This document shows, piece by piece, positions 35,187 to 46,149 of a stretch of DNA of 64,000 nucleotides. Both the position numbers and the translations under genes were made by a program. The stretch is from Metallyticus violacea (lineage: Eukaryota > Arthropoda > Insecta > Mantodea > Metallyticidae). The first letter of the stretch is position 1. Each line of letters begins with the position of its first letter. The stretch spans positions 64,380,001 to 64,444,000 of the forward strand of contig CM060842.1 of NCBI GenBank assembly GCA_030762175.1, read 5' to 3'. Below the pieces are notes generated by a model that worked only from the letters and a program-made list of their open reading frames with translations, did no database searches and had not been told where the DNA came from.

Positions 35187-35462
35187 AATAGTGTTTAACG
35201 CCCGTTTTTACTACTGAGGCACCACAGGCGGTAGACACTGGTGATACATGAAATGAAATGATAATTGGGAAAGTATTTTTTTTCAAGGAAGGAAACGTTC
35301 TAGGCCTAAGTTTAGGGTACCTCCCCGGCATTTGCCATTTATGAGGAGTGAGGAAAACCTGGAAAAAAACCCAGTCAGGGAGGACGATCCTGGTGGGATT
35401 CGAACCCCAGACCTGCCGCTCACGAGTACGCGCCTCAACGACTTCGGCCACCCGTGGCGGTA
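35187..35462 (-). mobile_element. SINE family A, minus-strand copy
   Basis: Full-length in opposite orientation. The tail (aatagtgtttaacgcccg) is at 35187, the head at 35392-35462 with B box gggattcgaacccc and A box caacgacttcggccaccc. It stands head-to-head with the next copy across about 95 bp. The 88-codon frame across it is not a gene. Confidence 0.95.
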
Positions 35463-35556
35463 AGGCTGGACATATACGGGGTTGTTTCCAGATAAATCAC
35501 CGCGATGCCCCAGGACCCCACTCCAAGTAGTTCGAGCCCCTAAGAAGGGGGAGAGG
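35463..35556. other. Spacer between two inverted SINE A copies
   Basis: 94 bp, GC-richer than usual (gatgccccaggaccccactc, ttcgagcccctaagaag). A similar phrase, tttcgagcccccac, occurs near 45.59 kb, so both may be parts of another repeat family. Confidence 0.4.
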
Positions 35557-35839
35557 TACCGCCACGGGTGGCCGAGGTCGTTAAATCGCGGATTCGTGAG
35601 CGGAGGTCTGGGTTCGAATCCCGCCAGGACCGTCCTCCCTGACTGAGGTTTTTTCCAGGTTTTCCTCAGTCTTCATAAATGGCAAATGCCGGAGAGGTAC
35701 CCTAAACTTAGATCTGGAACGTTTCCTTATTTAAAAATAAGTCCTTTCTCAATATATCATTTCATTTCATATATCACCAGTATCCATCGCCTGTGGTGCC
35801 TCTGTGGCAAAAACGGGCGTTAAACACTATTCATTCATT
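35557..35839 (+). mobile_element. SINE family A, near-consensus copy
   Basis: Contains taccgccacgggtggccgag, ggttcgaatcccgccaggac, an intact foldback (ctgactgaggttttttccag ... cctcagtc), caccg/cggtg-type tail hairpin remnants, and gggcgttaaacactattcattcattc at the end. ccctaagaaggg (35538-35549) and ccctaagaatgg (35840-35851) are a probable target duplication, although about 8 extra bases separate the left one from the expected start. Confidence 0.95.
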
Positions 35840-35851
35840 CCCTAAGAATGG

Positions 35852-36360
35852 TCGCTTCTATAGCAGATATTTGGCACAAACCTATTTAAAGCGCATGCTA
35901 CCTTACCGGCACATCGCCTGACACCTTTGACCCTGCAGCAGTACCAACGTAATGAAATAATATAAAGTGAATGAAGTGAAAATAAGAAAACTTCTTCGAA
36001 AGGAAAGATCTATCCCAGCATTCGACTAAGCGACCAGGAGAAACCACACAAAAAACTGAGGTTAGGATAGCTGGCCCAAGGGATTAATGCTAGTTTCAAA
36101 GGTTACCGCCTAAGCTACCCCGCTAGAAAATTACAAGTAAACAATAGGTCACGCGCTCGATACTCGCTGGGATCGATAGATCTTTCAGGATCCTTCTGGA
36201 GGTGGGTCCTATATCCACAGCACGTTAAAAACCTCAAGAGACGTCCCAGAAAGTAATGCCTAAGCTTTCTGCTAGATGGCAATGGCTTACTACCTGTCTC
36301 TCTACTGTCTATATGAAAATAAGCGTAACCTCACTTCCTAGGTGTAGTAATCTTCTCACT
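35852..36360. other. Unassigned stretch between SINE copies
   Basis: Moderately GC-rich, with phrases such as gaccaggagaaaccacac and cacgttaaaaacctcaagag that look repeat-like. I know of no second copy in this window and cannot classify it. Confidence 0.35.
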
Positions 36361-36618
36361 CGATCGACACGAGTGGCCAAGATCGTTAAGGTAGGCACTC
36401 ATGATGGAAGATCTGCGGTTCTTTTTCCGTTACAACAGTCCTTTGTGATTGAAGTTTTTTTTTCAGGTTTTCCTTAGTCCTCAGAATAACAAATACCGTG
36501 AAAGTACCGTAAATTTATGTTTAGAACACTTTCTTCCTTAAAAATGATTTTCCATTTTCTCATTTCGTCTCATTTATCATCAGTGTCCACCGCCTGTAAA
36601 ACCACTATTAGCAAAAAA
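36361..36618 (+). mobile_element. SINE family A, diverged copy
   Basis: gagtggccaagatcgttaag starts the head. The B box is mutated (gcggttctttttccg). Later blocks such as caggttttccttagtcctca, catttatcatcagtgtccac and cgcctgtaaaaccactatta follow the family order. The lost B box suggests it can no longer be transcribed by RNA polymerase III. Confidence 0.85.
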
Positions 36619-36688
36619 ATCTTTTCTATAGTGACAGTGAAAACACTTCTATAAACACTTTTGTTATAGTTTTATTTCAGGAATTTTT

Positions 36689-36925
36689 AATAGTGTTTAA
36701 CAATCGTTTTAACTACTAAGGCATCGCAGGCGGTGGACACTTATGATACATGAGATAAAACGAATAACTGGGAAAGGATTTTTTTAAAGGAAGGAAGCGT
36801 TCCAGACCTAAGGCATTTGCCATTTATGAGGGCTGAGAAAAACCTGGAAAAAAACTTGTCAGGTAGGACGGTCCTAGTGGGAATCGAACCCCATACCTCC
36901 CGCTCAGGATTCAGACGTCTTTGAC
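36689..36925 (-). mobile_element. SINE family A, minus-strand copy with deletions
   Basis: The tail aatagtgtttaacaatcg starts it. It includes the foldback arm and the B box gggaatcgaacccc near 36887, and becomes unclear in the A-box region (cgctcaggattcagacg). About 20 bp of the gtttagggtacctcc block are missing. It stands tail-to-tail with the copy at 36361-36618. Confidence 0.85.
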
Positions 36926-38343
36926 AGATTTATTTTCTGAAATGATTTCATTTTGTTCGCTAAAAACGAGACTGTCGTTCTATTCTGCGTGTTTTTCTTT
37001 TTTAACTGATTATTTTTAGAATGAAAATTCAGAAAATTCTTCGACTCGCGGCAGGCTCTAACAGGTTTATCACCTGAAGTAGATATTCGACTCATTTTGT
37101 ACTGGACACTGGTCCTTAGCTGCAACTGTGCCATAACTTTATTTTTATTTCTTTTGTGGTAAGGATTTTTTCGGTTTCACGAAGAATGCAACCCAGTTTT
37201 GTGTCTGTGGCTAAGAAAAAGAATTTTAAAATCTTGAGACTACCAGTAATTGAACACAAAACCACCCGAATGCGAACCTCAGAGTTACCCATGAAACAAT
37301 CATTGCAAAGCTTTCATTTTGTTCGTGGGTTATTATTTAGGAAATATCCCACCCCTTTATCTGTTGTTTTTATATCGTTCTGTTTTTGTTTTCTCTTTCT
37401 TCTTAGAAATATTTTTCTTCCATTCTTATTAAAATTTCAATGTTTGCTTTATACATTTTAAAATTTACATTTTGTAACTAATATACTATAATACTAATAT
37501 ACAGCAATATATTATAATAGCAACTACATTCTCCTAATTCTAAAATAAAAATAAAATAACAGTTTTTAATCGAACTATTCGTTTCTAATGAGGCGATAAT
37601 GTTTTTCTGCAACTTCAAGTATGATGCTGTTTATAGTATAAAATCTTGAAAGCATACACATTATGAACATTCTCCTTAATTTTGTTACGTTCTTGTAGCA
37701 ACCCCTGCTACTTCACTGACACCTGCACATATGAGCCAGCAGGTTGCCGAGTTAATTTCTGAAACAAGGGTGCTATAAACTTTCCAAGGCTTTTCTCCCC
37801 TTCCCCAATTCTTTCGCTTGCTAAGGCTTCAAAACTCCAGTTTATCTTCCAGAGAGCACAACTCCAGAATGCTTTGTGAGGCAAGAAGTTGAAATAATAC
37901 TCCAGTTTTGTCTTGTAATTTAGTTAAGAGGTAAGTTGATAGCACTGACTTGCAGAACTGACACCAAAGACACAGAAAGCAGTTGGTCCTGTTCTTTGCT
38001 ATACGGTGCAACAGGTATCCAGGCTAATATTTCAACAAAGTCTTTTATCTTTTCACCGTTAATAAGAGCGCCTCTAGTATAAAAGGGACTTGTTATTCCT
38101 ACCATTTTTTTGATTTCTTCTTTTCCTTTGTCCTTTTTTAATTGCTGATTATAATTCATCAGTAATCAATAAGTCATTCTGAAATTTTCTTTGGCGAGAA
38201 ATTGTTCTGTTTCTGTACTAGTACCAAAGTACATGGACCCCTCCAACTTTTCCTTTGATATCCTTTCTGTTCACGCGTTTCTTCACCCTATGTTAGATAC
38301 ATCAAACATTCGACAATGTGATAGCATCGTTGATTAGAACTTT
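36926..38343. other. Unassigned stretch
   Basis: No recognisable element. The 101-codon frame at 37156-37461 ends in a Phe/Leu-rich stretch encoded by a pyrimidine-rich run and is not supported. Confidence 0.5.
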
Positions 38344-38402
38344 TGTGTGTGTGTGAGAGAGAGAGAGAGAGTGTGTGTGTGTGTGTATGTGTATGTGCGT
38401 GT
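38344..38402. repeat. (GT)n(GA)n(GT)n microsatellite
   Basis: GT, then GA (38354-38370), then GT units with two TAT interruptions, ending at the start of a SINE B copy. Confidence 0.95.
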
Positions 38403-38697
38403 GTCGATCCTGATGGTGTAGTGGTAACGATTCTTGTTTCGTAGACCCAAGATCGTGGGCTCAATCCCGGTTACGGTTGCTGGATTTTTTTCAAACATAA
38501 AATCATAGGTATGGCTTCATTCGGAAGGAAAGTCATATCATGGGACCCGTGTCGTAGTTTTACGGCATGTGAAAAACCTCAAGCCTGAAAAAAGAAGCAT
38601 CTTAGCAAAATTTGTCGGTCGTTTCACGCCCTGAATTGAATTGGACGCTGATACCTGAGATGTTAAAGAGATCCGTAAATAAACCAAAGTACTATTC
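38403..38697 (+). mobile_element. SINE family B, diverged full-length copy
   Basis: The head is tcgatcctgatggtgtagtg with B box gggctcaatcccg. The body includes tatggcttcattcggaagg and tttgtcggtcgtttcacgcc. The tail hairpin is damaged (ggacgctgat...agatccg). It directly follows the GT/GA microsatellite. Confidence 0.92.
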
Positions 38698-38789
38698 CTC
38701 ACCTCATTTTTGTCTGATTATGGAGATGAAGGTTAAAAGTGAACATTTATTACAGGCTTTTACATGTATTAAATATGTTATAGAGAACA

Positions 38790-39440
38790 TATAAAGTACA
38801 AGAGGAATGGAGTATAGCATTATATCTTATTTTTATGAAAGGTAACATTAATTGTAGCCATTATAGAGGGCTCAGCCTATTGCTAATAGCTAGACCTTTA
38901 AAAAATGATGAAGCACTAATGTTAGAATAAAGTTGGTCAAATTAGACCATTCATGTGCAGATAGTATGTACAGCACTGTTCACGGCAGGTGGTGCAACAG
39001 TAGTAAAAACCGACGTTAAACACAATAAAAAAAATAGCACTGTTAAAAGTATAGAATTTAATTTACTAACATATTTTAAATTCTGGAATTATAAAAATAT
39101 TTGCTATTTTAAACAGAAGTAAGAAAATGCCTGAAAGACAGCAATATCTAATCACTTAGCAATGATAATTAAAAGTATGTATGCTTTTAATAAAATTACA
39201 GTAGATATTAACGAAAGATAAATAAGAAAAAAGAAAACATGAACAAGGAATTAAACAGTGTGGGTGAAATTAAAACCTAAAGGAATAAGTATTGGTAAAT
39301 GAAAACAATATTATTTGCAGACTAAGTACTTATGAGTGACTCGTAGGACGAATTAAAAATATATGTTAAAAGGACAAAAATAATGGAGTTCATAGAAATA
39401 CATAACCTGCGATGTAAAATGGTAATAATTTAGTTGCAAG
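38790..39440 (+). pseudogene. Decayed LINE reverse transcriptase, interrupted by a SINE tail
   Basis: QEEWSIALYLIFMKGNI and CSHYRGLSLLLIARPL (38798-38900) match the RT region before and through 'SNYRGISLLS'. Further on, MKTILFAD-stop-VLMSDS (about 39300) is the FADD box with a stop in place of the second Asp, followed by DELK. Between the two lies a SINE A tail at 38981-39035. The palm segment in between is too worn to read. It probably belongs to the same group as 29560-30810. Confidence 0.75.
38981..39035 (+). mobile_element. SINE A tail-only insertion with target-site duplication
   Basis: cacggcaggtggtgcaacag, then cgttaaacacaat and an A run. The flanking sequence agcactgtt is duplicated exactly (38972-38980, 39036-39044). 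Total inserted length is 55 bp. It entered the LINE relic. Confidence 0.85.
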
Positions 39441-39466
39441 TTCTAATTAATTAGGACATTCCATCT

Positions 39467-40752
39467 TATATTGCCACAACCCCCTCTAGCTCGCTTTGCT
39501 GTAATATTATTCTGTAACTAACGAACTGGGGCCTTGACTATGAAAGTAGCTCCACTAATCTGAAGAAATCCTAAAACATCGTTATTTAAAATGAAACAAA
39601 AACAGGAAAGTAATGTACAGAGGTGTTCTAAGTAATTATGTGCAGAAGCAAACTCTAAATTTCTTACGCAATCTTTCCAAATTGTCACCTCTACTTTTAA
39701 TCGTCACACTGCTGCAACCCTTTTTGCCATAGTGTTATTCCTCATATGCCAAATACGTAAAACAAACTGAACAAATTTAGAATGTTGTATGGAGCAATTA
39801 GGAAGACGCTGAAGAATAATAGCAAAAAGGAAACTTTAGTTAAAGATTTAAAAGGTAATGGCTGCTTCAGTTCTACCCTATGACATTTATATTTATGTTT
39901 AATGAATTTCAAGTGATCTGGCTTTGGAGTTAAAAATGACACTATCTCAAACCAATTATTTGTGTCTTAGAATGCTTTTTACCTATAGTCTTTATTAATT
40001 AATATGGTATGGACATTAGGCATAAATGAGAAGAGATTAACAGATATAGCTTATGAGTAGATAAAGAAAGATGGGAAAAGAACATTAAATTATTTTTTTG
40101 TTTGCCGGAGTTTTAAGTCTTTACTGTTGGTCAAAATCGCTAATAAATTTCTACTTTATGACACTATATGTATGCATTGTTAGCATGGTAAAATGAATTC
40201 ATTATTTTTTTTTTCATTGCTAAAATACTGTCATCGTCTAAATATTATGGTACGATTTGATGGTTATGAAAGAAAACATTGATGTATTACTGAAAATAGA
40301 ACAATCATTTGTCTTCATTACAGAATACATAATTATAGATTTAATAAAAAATAATAAATTAATATTAGGTAATATGAATTAATAGATTTTAATGGCAATT
40401 ACCTGTTTTGAAATATATGCCAAAGCTTAAGTATCTGAAATATCCTTTAAATGCGCACTGGTCATAATAATGATTTCGTATTCCTTTTAATATTTATTAT
40501 GAGATTTTAGTGACAATTGAGCCCTTGCAACTTGGAAATGGACAGTAAATGATATGTAACTCTGTTTAACATCTATAATTACTAGAATATGCTGTCCATT
40601 ACTTTTCTGTTTTTGTGTCATTTTGATTAACAATGTTTTAGGATTTCCTCACGTTAGTGTAGCTACGCACCTAGTCACGGCCCCATTTCGTTAGTTACAG
40701 AATAATGATTTCATAGCCCGCCCCAGTGAGTTAGAGGGAGTCGTGACAGTAT
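39467..40752. mobile_element. Non-autonomous element with ~180-bp terminal inverted repeats
   Basis: The left arm (39467-39645) and the reverse complement of the right arm (40570-40752) match over ~180 bp with small gaps. They share attattctgtaactaacgaa, gaaatcctaaaacat, caaaaacag and aaagtaatg. The outer ends are ttgccacaaccccctctag and ctgtcacgactccctctaa. TA-rich dinucleotides flank both, but the exact target duplication is unclear. The ~920-bp interior is AT-rich with no transposase motif. The arrangement resembles foldback or long-TIR MITEs; I cannot name the superfamily. Confidence 0.75.
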
Positions 40753-41524
40753 AGTTCTTTCGGTTAATTCTCTTCGCTAACAGCAATAACAACAGACAAG
40801 CGAACTAAATAATCTCCATCGATATGATGACGTCATAAGTGGCATTGACTTTACAGCCCTTCATTAGAAAATCGACATTAATATTAGTTTTGTTACATTA
40901 ATATCCTTTTATAATCTTATATTAAAAATATCGTATAAAACTCGTTCATAATGTTATTCAATTATTGCATTCGTAAAAATTGCGTAACTGGCTTCTCTCG
41001 ATTCATTAATGTTTACTCAAGCAACAAAGTGTAGAAATATAAACTAATATCATTATATAATATTATGTAACATTTTCTAAACCTTTGTAGAAATTATATT
41101 CATAACCTTGATGTTCCAGAGATTTGTGCATAATACTAATATTAAATCAATTTTTTCCTTGGTTGCTGTTTGTACTCAGATTTAGTCCAGAATATTTCGA
41201 TACGTCTATGAAAAATAAATTCATCGTTATTGAAATTTAATAAATAATATTTAGATTTGTTTCAAACTTAAGCGAGTTTGTAAGGCAATACCTTTAACAC
41301 ATAAAATGGAACACATTCTCATTGTCAGCTTGTACAACAGGAATATTGTGGGCTTTAATAAAATCACATATACCACTGAACACTGTAAAATAACCATCTC
41401 TTGCAAAACACGGTATAAAACATTGGTGATAAAACAATCAGATCCATGCACTTCATTTTATTTTGTTAGCAGGCAAGGATATGTTTAGCTTCTTTATTGT
41501 TATAAACTTTCTTTGTTTTACAAA
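40753..41524. other. Unassigned AT-rich stretch
   Basis: A TGACGTCA palindrome lies near 40829. Nothing else is recognised, and short complementary frames at 41251-41488 are chance. Confidence 0.5.
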
Positions 41525-41795
41525 ATCTGCTGGTTAGCTCAGATTACAAGACCCCCCTGATCCCCGACTGGACGATCCGAAAGACGGATTAGATCGGCCA
41601 AGTTAATCTGTCTGAACTCCAAAAGAGTAACAGGGGGTTTCTGTTGTATAAACCTAACTGGGGATTAGAGGAAACCGAAACATAGTGTTGGCAAAGCTTA
41701 GCAATGCCTTTCGCTCTGAGGTTTATGAGCTTTTTCCCGAATCTGCCTAATGTATCCTATCCTATCCTAAGCTGATCTAAGCTGCTGGTATTTAT
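41525..41795. other. Unclassified structured segment
   Basis: A GC-richer island with several inverted repeats: ccccctg (41553-41559) with caggggg (41631-41637), cagatta (41540-41546) with taatctg (41604-41610), and a local atccg-aaaga-cggat hairpin near 41576. It ends with repeated tcctatcctatcc and ctgatctaagctgct. It could be a worn SINE or MITE or a structured RNA; no family was recognised. Confidence 0.4.
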
Positions 41796-41874
41796 GTAGA
41801 ATTTGAATACTAAAGGAGCAAGTGTCGCTCGCTCTAAATGAGTGTGAAAGACTATGAGGTATATGATGTCATAC

Positions 41875-42160
41875 TGTCGGTCCTGGTAGTCTAGTGGTAA
41901 TCATGCTTGCCTCGTAAACTCAAGATCGCGGGTTCAATCCCTGCCAGGATCGATGGATTTTTAGGGCGTAAAAATCCTAAGTACGACTTCTTCTGAAAGG
42001 GAAGTAAAGCCTGGGTCCGATGTCATAGATTTACGGCACGATAAAGAACTCAAGCTTAAAGGAAAAGGCCTCTAAGCAAAATTTATCGGCCGTTTCACGC
42101 CCTGAATTCAATGGGACGCTGATGACCTGAAATGTTAAGGAGTGTCCGTAAATAAACCAA
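41875..42160 (+). mobile_element. SINE family B, full-length copy
   Basis: The head gtcctggtagtctagtggta closes on ccaggatc. The T-arm is gcgggttcaatccctgc and the anticodon-like arm cttgcctcgtaaactcaag. The tail hairpin is present as gggacgctgatgacctg ... agtgtccgtaaataaacc. Confidence 0.93.
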
Positions 42161-42485
42161 ATTAAAATAGACGTCAAGCTCAATTCCCTGCCCAATGCTC
42201 ACGGAATCATTTGATTTTTAAAGATTTCAGCAAACTCATTTTGTGTAATTAGCTGTAGGTTTGCATTAACACAGCAAAATGAGATCATTATGTAAATATT
42301 GTGAACTTTCGTGTATATAAATTATACTGTAAATTAATTAGTCACTTTTAATGAACTTAACATTTGAATTATAATATTATCTGGTAATATACTTAAACCT
42401 TTTCATAGACTTTCATCGGATAATATTGCTAAATAGAGCAGATTGTATGTTCCCAATTTGGAAATACTATTCGCCAAAGCTAGGG
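42161..42485. other. Unassigned stretch between SINEs
   Basis: AT-rich, nothing recognised. Confidence 0.6.
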
Positions 42486-42740
42486 TACCGCCACGGGTGG
42501 CCGAGGTCGTTAAGGAGCAGACTCGTGAGCGGAAGGTCTGCGGTTCGATCCCAGTACTCCTAACTGACAGGTATTTTTCAGGTCTTTCGCAGTCCTCATA
42601 AATGCCGACCCTAAACCCTAAACGTTGGCCTGGAACGGTACCTTTCTTAAAAAAGAAATAGTTTCTCAGTTTATCATTTTATCTCGTGTGTCAGTTTCCA
42701 CAGTCTGTGATGCCTCAGTTGTAAAAGTTGTATTAAATAT
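42486..42740 (+). mobile_element. SINE family A, partly deleted copy
   Basis: The head is perfect (taccgccacgggtggccgag, ggttcgatccc). The region after the B box has lost several bases. The middle (ctaaacgttggcctggaacg) and tail (cagtctgtgatgcctcagtt) are recognisable, but gcgttaaacac has decayed to gtattaaatat. Confidence 0.9.
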
Positions 42741-42767
42741 CCTAGGATTAACAATTTTCTTTCATTC

Positions 42768-42907
42768 TATATATATATATATATAAATTAAGTAATAATA
42801 AAAGTATTATTATTTATTATTACTGTTAATTTGTTACATTGTTAATGGTGTTACTATATTTTTATTTTCATTTATATTATATTATATTATATTATATTAT
42901 ATTATAT
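42768..42907. repeat. AT microsatellite and (ATATT)n pentanucleotide repeat
   Basis: AT dinucleotides at 42768-42785. A pentanucleotide array with period 5 (ttata/attat) fills 42872-42907. Confidence 0.92.
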
Positions 42908-44287
42908 ACATGAAATTGTGGATTTATTCCTAAACTATTTATATTTATTTTTGATTCTCTATTACCTATAAACATTTAATAGCATGTCATTCGTATTACT
43001 GCCAAATAATACAAATAGTTTAAGGGGAGGTGGAAGACTGAATAGTTAAAAATTGTAATATCTTTGTTCTTTAATAAAATGAATAATGTTGTACTGATTT
43101 CAGTGATGTATGGTTGCCTATATATATTATATCATCTGTATCATTAAATACATACTTAATAAATGCAAGTGCCCTCCAAATATCACTCTCCGCTCTTTAA
43201 ATCCGTGGGCCTGATACACAGCCACTGTACAGCTGGCTTCGCAATAATAACAACGATGGCCTTCGGAGAACTCCATTCTTTGCATGAGACTGTGATTCAG
43301 ATGTTGGCTATACTGTCATCCTCGTTTTCGATATCTATCGAAACTGACAGCGGGAAAATAACGTACAAGGAAGTCAGTTTGTGTTGATTTGTGTATTCGG
43401 TACCTCATACAGAAGTTTTTGTTTATTTTAATGAGTTGTAGTGATAGGCTGTTCTCAAGTGCAATTTGGAATATGTCTTGTTCTAAAGCGGTGTTTAAGT
43501 ATAGGAAATTTACTGGAAACATACTCGTACATACCAGTCAAAAATAAGCAAATGTGAATTCATCTAACCTCAATGCAGATACTGTGCTTCAAATAGGAAA
43601 CTTAGGAACATATAGCCTCAGAAAGATATTTAATAGCCATTCACTTTATGTCAAATTTATGAATGTATGAGGTGCATTGGGAGAGGATTATAAGCAGCCA
43701 AGACATTTTGTGCTGTGCTAATTCTTTCACCACTGCCTATATTGTTTTGGAGGTACAGTTTTTCCCTAGAAGTAAGTGAGTCTTCTTTGATGAATGAGGA
43801 AAGAGACCTAGATAGCCCGCGAACGCACTGTTTTAGTTTTTAAAATAAGACCGCGGCACAACAGCACAGAAAATTTTAATTTTAAAAGTAGGGCTAGTGT
43901 TCTTCACAGCATTAATGTTGCTTGTGGACAAAATATCGGCTCTAATTAAAATGAACCAAGCAATAGTGCAAAAAGCTGAGATCACCATTCTGGATGCAAC
44001 AAAGGAACACAGGACATATAAAAGGAACCTAAAAAGGAACCGTGATGAGGAGGAAGCTGATAAATAGGATGACTATGGGCCCGGAAAATTTTCAGGTACA
44101 TTTAAAACTTTAAAATTATGTTTTTAATTATATTTACTTTTAACTAGCTTTTTCTCCAAACAACATTTTTCCAGCTTTATGCATCTCTTTGTCATGGACT
44201 ACTTGATCAATTTTAATCAAATATGGTATATAAAATGCTTTGATACTGTATAATTCAGTTAACGATGAACAGCATCATGGCACAAAA
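42908..44287. other. Unassigned; possible short coding remnant at 43.85-44.07 kb
   Basis: The plus strand is open from about 43849 to a TAG at about 44066. It has a hydrophobic stretch (VFFTALMLLV) and then a charged end (TKEHRTYKRNLKRNRDEEEA). Downstream, gactatgggcccggaaaatt is followed by ttcaggtaca, which has the form of a 5' splice donor. The composition is unlike chance AT-rich frames, but I recognise no family. It could be an exon of a host or transposon gene that has acquired a stop. Confidence 0.25.
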
Positions 44288-44350
44288 GACCGCCTGTGGT
44301 GCCTCGGTAGTAAAAAAGGGCGTTAAACACTACTCAAAAAAAAAAAAAGA
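44288..44350 (+). mobile_element. SINE A tail-only insertion
   Basis: gaccgcctgtggtgcctcgg, then gggcgttaaacactactc and a run of A's. The short duplication cacaaaa lies at 44281-44287 and 44351-44357. It has the same 5' boundary as the insertion at 1429. Confidence 0.8.
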
Positions 44351-46149
44351 CACAAAAACCCTAAGTATTAATTAAGTCAAGCAGGGATTTCAGAACATAT
44401 AAAGTATAGAGAGTCAGATTTCATCCTGCAGATTCCAGACCTTAAGCACGGGGTCATTGATTAGTTTGTTGCAAACCAGGAGAATGGTTGCTTTTTAAAC
44501 AAGCGTTCCTGGAGTGCTTTTAATTAAATTATCTCTCTCTCATTTGTGTATATTCAGTCACACAAGTATGAGTGTTAATTCTAGTGTTTAAGCTTGCAAC
44601 CTGTATTCAATAGTAGCTGTAGCAGTGGTAAAATTGTGCACCCAGGAATTATGCTGCCGCGATGCACCGCTGATTTTGAAGTAATGAGTCTATAAAACAA
44701 TATCACAACTATCCATGGTATCGAACGTACGAATTTCAACGTGTCTGCAAACCACATCCATGCGGTTAAAAACTTAAGGCGCAAGATAACATTCCCCTAT
44801 AAAAATTGTTTTTTATGCATAAAAAGAATTAGTCAATAGTTATGGGAAATTAATATTTGAGCTTTTAAGGATAGCTCAAACCAGCAGCCTTCCGGAGTCG
44901 CCCCTGCGAACATAAATGGCCTTGTAGTAACTACATCACTAACGTATGATTTTGCGTTACAGGCTAAATATCTGGTGTGAAAATGATATTTTATTATTCT
45001 TATTTTCTTTTATTTCTTTTTTAGCTCTGGGTCTTTGTGTTTGCTCAAATGCGAATAGCTATAACCCTCTACACATCTTAAGAATTTCATTCATTTATAA
45101 TGCTTATAAACGCCTTTCATCTGAATACACGTACTGAAAAGTTTGATACTTAGTATTTAAATCTTGATAGTTACAGAAAACAGTTTAAGTGCTTAAATCC
45201 GAAATTGGTTTTGTTACTCATTTGGGATCGCTCCCACCTCAGATTGGTCCTTGTTTCCAATAGGCCTGCACCTAGTTTCGAGATTGGGGTGGAAGCAGAT
45301 ACCGCTGCTTACCGCGTCTTCGCCCACCGCCTAGGCTGACTTCACTGGTAGGGCGGCCTAAATAGCAGTCTCCCCAATTTTGCAATTGAGCAGCCCAAGC
45401 ACTTACTTAAACACCCTGGCAGCAGCATACTCTATTACCTGTGAATTGCCGGAACACACTACCCCACCGAGTCTAGCACATACGGACGACTCTCTGAAGG
45501 GAGGGACTGGGACGTCATGTCCTATGTACTTCTAGTAATTTCAGAAGCACCACGGGTGCTCAGATCCCGCACCAGAGCATCTGAAGGTTTCGAGCCCCCA
45601 CGCTTTCCGTTTACGAGATGCGATTTTAAACTTGATACTTTCCTGTAAAAGCCATACTTTCTTTCCATTTATGTGATATGCGTGTCAGTGTATGTGTTTT
45701 GAGATTTAATGTTCTGCAGTTTATTTTAGAAGATTAATCGATTTAAGTATTGTTTTTTATAAAACTCTGTTGCCTTAATGACAACGTATCAGTTTGACTG
45801 ACCGCCTACTTGAGTTCACTCTGTCTTCATTGTGCTTCCTACCTGTAGAAGAGCTTTACAGTTCGAAATATTGTTTTGTAGCGTTTTTATTAGTAATTCC
45901 TGATTTATTACTAGAACGTTCTAGTTCTTTATAAATATTAATTGCCTGACCAATTTATGCGTTTTAATTTTCCTATATCATAGTATGTATAGTAATGAAA
46001 AAAAGAAATGAAAAAAGAAATATGTATAATAGAAAAAAACTGTTTTAAACATATAAATAAAATAAACAAAAGAAAATAGTACAAGTAAATAACTTACACT
46101 CCCTCACAAACATGTACAAGTATTTCCCACAAAAAAATATTTTGGCTCG
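44351..46149. other. Unassigned, with a GC-rich island at 45.22-45.62 kb
   Basis: 45220-45620 is clearly GC-richer (gcgtcttcgcccaccgccta, ctgaagggagggactgggac, ccacgctttccgtttacgag). It has no long frame and no tRNA-like box pair that I can defend. tttcgagccccc near 45585 echoes ttcgagcccct near 35531. It is probably an unclassified repeat. The rest is AT-rich and featureless. Confidence 0.4.

Noticed and set aside
35185..35451. 88-codon minus frame
   Set aside because: It lies wholly within a SINE A copy. Similar frames at 11913-12233, 17682-18017, 26137-26448 and 61569-61821 overlap SINEs.
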